Virus record (IMG/VR): IMGVR_UViG_3300047409_000339
Coordinates: 1 to 25,605 of that record
DNA length: 25,605 nucleotides
Direction: 5' to 3' (one strand)
Source of the DNA: a virus
The translations under genes were made by a program, and so were the position numbers. Of this stretch, positions 22,019 to 25,605 are shown in pieces. How positions within the stretch are numbered: position 1 is the stretch's first letter; every line of letters begins with the position of its first letter. The notes beneath the pieces are model-generated. The model was not told the DNA's origin. It saw only the letters and a program-made list of their open reading frames with translations, and searched no databases.

Positions 22019-22518
22019 TCAGTCGCCCTCGCGGCGTTGTTGTGCGATCAACATCTCGACCAGCACCTCGTAGTCATCCAGGCTCAACTCCCGAACCCAC
22101 TCGACGCGCCAGCCACACCGAAGGGCGATGGCGAGATCGCTGGCGATGGATTCGCGCCACCCTGGCCGTTTTTTCGCGCCTCGCGCCTGGCGCTGATCGC
22201 CTGCTCGTGCGCGCGGATGGCCTCGTCGATCTCCAGGTAGGTATCCCGGTCGAGCATCTTGAGGGCGGACTCCTCGAAGGGCTCCGGCTGCCCGTTGAAG
22301 TCCAGCAACGACCAGCCCGTGACGTATTCGAGGATGCGCGTCACGCCGACGCGCTCATAGTCGAGGGTGGGCCGTTCGCCCATCCGCATGTCTTTCACGT
22401 ACCCCGCCTCGAGATGCTGTTGTTCCCCGGCGTTGAGCTCGCGTTTGACCTCAATCCATTCGCCGTCCGAGAGCGACAGCCGCACGGTCCCCGGCTGCAC
22501 GAAGCGACACCGACCCAT
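22019..22518 (-). CDS. gpGT-like tail chaperone made by -1 frameshift
   Basis: Extended product of the tail chaperone gene. At 22174-22168 the message has A-AAA-AAC in frame (codons 115-117 of the upstream frame). A -1 slip there moves reading into a frame beginning RPGWRESIASDLAIAL and ending QRREGD at TGA 22021-22019, giving about 166 aa. After an 8-base spacer there is a small stem (TGGCG/CGCCA, 22159-22155 with 22145-22141). In lambda, gpG and gpGT arise the same way and both are needed for tail assembly. The peptide in the shifted frame (VRELSLDDYEVLVEM) looks like the expected T-domain and not random sequence. Confidence 0.75.
22084..22518 (-). CDS. Tail assembly chaperone (gpG-like)
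   Basis: 144 aa from ATG at 22518 with a GGGAGG ribosome binding site. It lies between the tail tube and tape measure genes, where lambda has gpG. The body (about 3-115) includes LSLSDGEWIEVKRELNAGEQQHLEAGY in parts, consistent with proteins that bind the tape measure protein during tail assembly. The short C-terminus after codon 117 is a Ser/Pro/Gly stretch, which would be replaced in the frameshift product. Start 22518 is preferred over the longer frame from 22629, whose extra residues are Arg/Ser/Gly shadow-like. Confidence 0.78.
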   Translation of the reverse strand: MGRCRFVQPGTVRLSLSDGEWIEVKRELNAGEQQHLEAGYVKDMRMGERPTLDYERVGVTRILEYVTGWSLLDFNGQPEPFEESALKMLDRDTYLEIDEAIRAHEQAISARREARKNGQGGANPSPAISPSPFGVAGASSGFGS

Positions 22519-22531
22519 AACACCGACCTCC

Positions 22532-22810
22532 CTACTGTTCCGGCGGGCCCAGGCGGGCGACGAGGGATCGAGTCCCGAGCTGGAGCGAGACAATCCCCCA
22601 GGCCCAGCACCCTTTGCGGGCCCCTTCATGCGGCGCCGTGAAGAGCAACGACGTCCGCCGCAGCATGAACGGTTCCGCGCGCGCGATCGTCGCGGTCAGC
22701 GTCCATTCGCCCTTGACGCGCACGATCGACCACGTCGTGAGGTGCGCGGCGGTGTGGTAGCCCCACACGATCGACGCCGCGGTTCCGTGGATCCGCAGCT
22801 TGTCGAACAT
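22532..22810 (-). CDS. Small late protein beside the tail tube gene (92 aa)
   Basis: 92 aa. Beta-rich sequence with aromatic strands (SIVWGYHTAAHLTTWSI, VKGEWTLTATIARAEPF, LLFTAPHE). It lies between the major tail protein and the tail chaperone. It may be a minor tail component or tail-tube-associated protein, but the family is not recognised. Confidence 0.6.
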   Translation of the reverse strand: MFDKLRIHGTAASIVWGYHTAAHLTTWSIVRVKGEWTLTATIARAEPFMLRRTSLLFTAPHEGARKGCWAWGIVSLQLGTRSLVARLGPPEQ

Positions 22811-22822
22811 GACGCGCGCGGC

Positions 22823-23224
22823 TCAGGGGCCGACGGCCATCGTCCAGGGCCCGCCGGCCTTGAACGTCGACGTAATCTTCGGGGCACCCTTCACGGTGCA
22901 ATCAATGTCCGCGTCGAGATAGGCGAGGCCGGACCACTTGAAGGCCGCCTCGGTGCTGTTGGGCGCGAGCTCGAGCAGGCCTGGGATCGGGGCCTTGGTC
23001 GCCTCAAAGATCGTGGTTTCGGCGCTGTTCCAGAAGCCGCCGAGACTACCGGACACGTCGGGCAGACCCGGCACATAGACCAGGTTGTCGTCACCGAAGC
23101 ACGTGACGTCTTCGTAGGTGTTCTTGAAGGAGGCTTTCCAGGTATTCAGCGAGATGACTTCGACTGGTGTGGTGCCCGCCGCGTCGTATTTGACCGTCCC
23201 GTACCGTCCCGTCAGAATTGCCAC
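22823..23224 (-). CDS. Major tail (tube) protein
   Basis: 133 aa, starting MAILTGRYGTVKYD and containing VEVISLNTWKASFKNTYEDVTCFGDDN, then VSGSLGGFWNS; a beta-sandwich of this size is typical of siphovirus tail tube proteins. It lies after the tail terminator and before the chaperone, the normal place. Subunits stack as rings to form the tube. Ribosome binding site AAAGGCGGG precedes the ATG. Good confidence from position and composition. Confidence 0.8.
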   Translation of the reverse strand: MAILTGRYGTVKYDAAGTTPVEVISLNTWKASFKNTYEDVTCFGDDNLVYVPGLPDVSGSLGGFWNSAETTIFEATKAPIPGLLELAPNSTEAAFKWSGLAYLDADIDCTVKGAPKITSTFKAGGPWTMAVGP

Positions 23225-23254
23225 GTCGTTACCCGCCTTTCTGTTCGATGTCCC

Positions 23255-23713
23255 TTACACGCCCGGAATCGATGCCTGCACGCGATAGTGCCCGCCGCGG
23301 TGTTGCCAGCGAATGGTGTCGTCGACCTCGTCGGTCTCCGGATAACGAATCGGCTGCTCACGGCACGTCACCATGTGGACGTAGCCGGGGATCGTCAACG
23401 GTTGGTCCTCGAGGAGCTCGTCGATGCGGTGCGCCGCGGCCTTGATGTCGGCACCGGTCGACGCGAGGGCGACCGCTTTCACGAGATACAACTTGTCCTC
23501 GTAGCCCCGGCTGCCGAAGACGGGCTCATCAAGCGCCTCGACGAGCGAGACAATCACAAACCGAGTCGCTTTCGGCTTCGCGATGTCCCAATACACGCCG
23601 TCAGGCATCAACGCCGACAACGTGGGATCCGCCAGGAGCACCGCGATCACCGCGTTGTCGATGTCTGACGAATCCGGCAGCGTGACGGCTCGTGCCGCTC
23701 GTGCGGCGCTCAT
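23255..23713 (-). CDS. Tail completion / terminator protein (DUF3168-like)
   Basis: 152 aa. The segment LPDGVYWDIAKPKATRFVIVSLVEAL-like (about 33-60) and a C-terminal Trp/His-rich strand (TIRWQHRGGHYRVQASIPGV) follow the DUF3168/gpU-like pattern of tail terminator proteins that cap the tail tube and join it to the head. ATGA overlap with the gp10-like gene upstream and the tube gene downstream fit this. Confidence is good. Confidence 0.75.
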   Translation of the reverse strand: MSAARAARAVTLPDSSDIDNAVIAVLLADPTLSALMPDGVYWDIAKPKATRFVIVSLVEALDEPVFGSRGYEDKLYLVKAVALASTGADIKAAAHRIDELLEDQPLTIPGYVHMVTCREQPIRYPETDEVDDTIRWQHRGGHYRVQASIPGV

Positions 23714-24150
23714 GGTTCACCCGTTACCTGGAGCCCGTGCCGCTCGACGACCCCGCGAAGCTCGTCGTACATCCGGCGCCGGTGTTTCTGCATGGCGCGC
23801 ACGAACACGTGTGTCGGTGGTTGCGCGGTCTTGCCCCACATCGTGCCCGTGGCCTTGCCGCTCGCCCAATGCCTGGCCTGGCTGCCGTTCTCGAAGATCC
23901 AGGCGTGCTTGGCGCTGCTCTTGAGCAGGGCGCCGGCCCCGAAGGCGCTCGAGGACGTCGACAGGTAGAGCCGGCTGGCCAGGTTTCCGCTGTCGGCGTG
24001 CGCCTCGTAGACCTGGCGGACCTCGGCCTCGGCCGCTTGCGCGGCGCCGGTGACATAGCCCGCCGCTTCCGCCGCGAGCGCGGCCGGCAGGGTCCGCAGC
24101 GCCTCGCGGAGCTCGTCGAGCCCGGAGAAGACGAAGCGGTTGCTGCTCAT
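23710..24150 (-). CDS. Head-tail joining protein, HK97 gp10-like
   Basis: 146 aa from ATG at 24150 overlapping the head-closure stop (ATGA). The start SSNRFVFSGLDELREALRTLP and middle AWIFENGSQARHW, then FVRAMQKHRRRMYDELRGVVERHG are characteristic of the HK97 gp10 family of tail-attachment proteins. Placed between head closure and tail terminator, as expected. Confidence 0.82.
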   Translation of the reverse strand: MSSNRFVFSGLDELREALRTLPAALAAEAAGYVTGAAQAAEAEVRQVYEAHADSGNLASRLYLSTSSSAFGAGALLKSSAKHAWIFENGSQARHWASGKATGTMWGKTAQPPTHVFVRAMQKHRRRMYDELRGVVERHGLQVTGEP

Positions 24151-24518
24151 GTGACGACCTCGGCACACACGAGCTCGAGCACGCGCCGGCGTTCGTCGAG
24201 GTCTCGCACGGTCAGGATGTTGAACACGCGCGCGCCCAAGAGCAGCCGCGTCGCCGTCGTGACATCCGCGCGATACCGCCCGCGCACCAGATGGGTCGCC
24301 GCCGCGATCGTGGTCCCGGCCGCCCGGGCTTCCCCGTCCCGGCCGGCGGCCCCGATGCTGACGAACCACGTCGGCGGATCCGCGGCCGGCCAACTCTCGG
24401 TGAAGCCGCCGTCGCCGTCGGCCACGGCCGGCCCCGGCGCCTGCACGGTCACGAGGTGCCGGTACGCGCCACTCCCGATCAGCCGATCGCGTTGGGCCGC
24501 CGCCAGGCCGCCAGGCAT
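24147..24518 (-). CDS. Head closure protein, SPP1 gp16-like
   Basis: 123 aa. YRHLVTVQAPGPAVADGDGGFTESW (in parts) and ADPPTWFVSIGAAGRDGE, then RYRADVTTATRLLLGARVFNIL follow the phage head-tail adaptor (head closure) pattern: a small beta-barrel with a conserved V-T-V-Q start and a W-x-V-x-I strand. It seals the portal channel. The start shares one base with the previous stop (TGATG). Confident from pattern and order. Confidence 0.82.
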   Translation of the reverse strand: MPGGLAAAQRDRLIGSGAYRHLVTVQAPGPAVADGDGGFTESWPAADPPTWFVSIGAAGRDGEARAAGTTIAAATHLVRGRYRADVTTATRLLLGARVFNILTVRDLDERRRVLELVCAEVVT

Positions 24519-24847
24519 CAGGCCACCACCGCATCGTGATAGGCGCGCAATAACTCGCGGACCAGGACCGTCGGCCCCTCGCCCTCGGGTCGCGCCGGCG
24601 CGTCGGGGTCATCGCCGCGGAACCGATCGAGCTCGCCGACTTGCAGCAGGATGGCGGCCACGACGACCGGCGGCACGGTCTCCGGCGTCCAGGCGTCCGC
24701 CACTGCCTTACAGCGCGGCGTCACGCTGCACCAGTTGAGAATGTGCGCCTCGGCCTGATCGAGCAGACTCTGAAGGTCGACATCCTCGTCCGTCGACGTC
24801 ACCCGCAATCGCGCCTTCGCTTGCTCGAGCGTCACGAATGTGGCCAC
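24518..24847 (-). CDS. Head-tail connector, gp6-like
   Basis: 109 aa from GTG at 24847, GAGGCGG upstream. The start TLEQAKARLRVTSTDEDVDL, the helix SLLDQAEAHILNW and C-terminal helix VRELLRAYHDAVVA are the signature of gp6-like (HK97 gp6 / SPP1 gp15) connector proteins that ring the portal. It is in the same frame as the upstream collagen-like gene, separated only by TAG and one codon. Confidence 0.85.
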   Translation of the reverse strand: MATFVTLEQAKARLRVTSTDEDVDLQSLLDQAEAHILNWCSVTPRCKAVADAWTPETVPPVVVAAILLQVGELDRFRGDDPDAPARPEGEGPTVLVRELLRAYHDAVVA

Positions 24848-24850
24848 GGG

Positions 24851-25444
24851 CTAGCGCCGCCTCGTGTCGTCGTAAACCTGTTGCCAATCGCGCCCGGGCG
24901 GGCCCGAAGGGCCGGTCGCGCCGGCCTTGCCGTCCGCGCCATCCTTCCCGCGCTTGCACTGCAGCGTCCAATCCTTGCCGCCCTCGCCCGGTTTCGTCGT
25001 GGTCGCCGGCGCATGACAGAACCAGAGCGACCCCGCCCAAGTGACGGAATCCCCGGCGGCGTACTCGCGGCCCGATGTCCAAATGCCTTTGTAGTCCGGC
25101 ACCGGGAATCGCACCGTGCCGATCGTCTTGACCTGTTCGCCGCGGACCGCCTTGACGGCGATCGTGCGGAGATCGAGTTGCTCCACGCGGAGATCCTCGA
25201 ACCCGAGCCCGTCGGCGCCGTCCTGGCCGGCCGGGCCAGGCGGCCCCTGGACGGGCGCGCGCGCCTCGAGTGTGGCCATGCGCTCGCGCAGCGTACCGAG
25301 CTCTTTCGTGGCGTCGACCACGTGCGCGAGCTGCCCCGCCATCGCCGCCTGCTGCAATTGCACGCTGGCCTGCGCTTTCGCGACCAGATCGAGGATCACC
25401 GGCGCCATGCCCTCGACGATCGCCGCGATGTCTTCGGCGGTCAT
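24851..25444 (-). CDS. Collagen-like carbohydrate-binding phage protein
   Basis: 197 aa. Helical N-terminus (about 1-60, with LRERMATLEARA), a short Gly-x-y collagen stretch (about 66-80, QGPPGPAGQDGADG), a beta domain (about 81-115), a carbohydrate-binding-type module (about 118-165: YKGIWTSGREYAAGDSVTWAGSLWFC), and a second collagen stretch (about 166-185). In other phages such proteins sit between capsid and connector genes and may decorate the head surface and bind glycans. It ends in TAG, and ATGA overlaps the upstream gene. The family is good; the display site is inferred. Confidence 0.78.
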   Translation of the reverse strand: MTAEDIAAIVEGMAPVILDLVAKAQASVQLQQAAMAGQLAHVVDATKELGTLRERMATLEARAPVQGPPGPAGQDGADGLGFEDLRVEQLDLRTIAVKAVRGEQVKTIGTVRFPVPDYKGIWTSGREYAAGDSVTWAGSLWFCHAPATTTKPGEGGKDWTLQCKRGKDGADGKAGATGPSGPPGRDWQQVYDDTRRR

Positions 25445-25605
25445 GCGGCGGCCCGCTGACTAGTGACGGCCTTCGTGAGCAGATGGCGCACCGAGGCGGC
25501 CACCTGGTCGGGCGGGAGCTGGCCGGCTGGCGCGGCCATCGGGGCCGGCCGCGGCTTGGCGAAGGGCTCATTCGCATCGCGTTGCGCGAGCGCCTCGAGC
25601 GAAAA
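25441..25605 (-). CDS. C-terminal end of an upstream head-region gene (partial)
   Basis: The last 54 codons of a gene entering from the right edge. The tail reads FSLEALAQRDANEPFAKPRP, then a Pro/Ala segment and a helix ending VTSQRAAA; TGA overlaps the next ATG (ATGA). By gene order in such phages it could be a capsid, protease or portal-region gene. The fragment alone cannot decide. Confidence 0.6.
   Translation of the reverse strand, partial: FSLEALAQRDANEPFAKPRPAPMAAPAGQLPPDQVAASVRHLLTKAVTSQRAAA

Noticed and set aside
22110-22120. Extra AGCCACAC octamer as an att-related site
   Set aside because: A lone copy within the tail chaperone coding region with no core nearby; chance occurrence is likely.
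23692-24738. Plus-strand frame (348 aa) over the connector genes
   Set aside because: Overlies four well-recognised, coupled head-tail genes on the minus strand.
51-25444. General recoding of TAG as a sense codon
   Set aside because: Several genes end in TAG with properly placed next starts (for example 3894, 24851), and other genes show no internal TAG; only rusA is interrupted.

Overview
The window is temperate phage DNA with a siphovirus-type (long, non-contractile tail) gene set and no recognisable bacterial chromosome. It is GC-rich almost throughout; the divergent promoter region (about 7.79-7.94 kb) and the attachment region (about 10.2-10.45 kb) are visibly richer in A/T. The att site carries the 3' part of a bacterial tRNA-Cys gene. 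One cargo gene has a lipobox with Arg at +2, which suggests a Gram-negative host. The host itself cannot be named from the sequence; a GC-rich environmental bacterium is a reasonable guess.

Layout. (1) About 51-7781, minus strand: an early operon read leftwards from a divergent control region. It holds a small helix-turn-helix protein, an excisionase-like protein, small proteins, a putative annealing protein, a YqaJ-type exonuclease, a NinB-like protein, a replication-initiator-like protein next to an iteron-like region, a 237-aa HNH protein, a RusA resolvase and a small HNH protein at the left edge. (2) 4148-4459, plus strand: one coiled-coil gene inside that operon. (3) 7782-7939: control region with two inverted repeats and two promoter candidates. 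(4) 7940-10202, plus strand: repressor-like protein, an unknown protein and a tyrosine integrase. (5) 10140-10450: attP-like site with the tRNA-Cys 3' fragment between repeated putative arm sites. (6) 10452-10796, plus strand: zinc-ribbon membrane protein, probably cargo. (7) 25605 down to 10814, minus strand: the structural operon, in the order end of a head-region gene, collagen/carbohydrate-binding protein, head-tail connectors, tail terminator, tail tube, tail chaperone with a -1 frameshift site, tape measure, repeat-rich tail hub, S74 tail fibre, several unknown proteins and a beta-helix lipoprotein.

How it fits together. Neighbouring minus-strand genes very often overlap by ATGA, GTGA or TGATG, implying tight translational coupling. 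The integrase lies on one side of a single att site and the tail genes on the other. That is the order of an excised, circular genome (attP) or of tandem prophages, not of one integrated prophage end. If the genome is circular, the left edge (HNH, then presumably terminase) should continue around to the right edge (head genes). The repressor and the early leftward promoter form a lambda-like switch. The exonuclease, putative annealing protein, NinB-like protein and RusA form a recombination set.

Most notable points: the attP structure; an in-frame TAG at codon 13 of rusA in a reading frame that otherwise begins at a coupled GTG; an A-AAA-AAC slippery site giving a gpGT-like fusion; a tail hub split by two kinds of tandem repeats; a phage-encoded beta-helix lipoprotein; and an origin-like region with 11-bp phased repeats. 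No endolysin or holin was recognised in the window.
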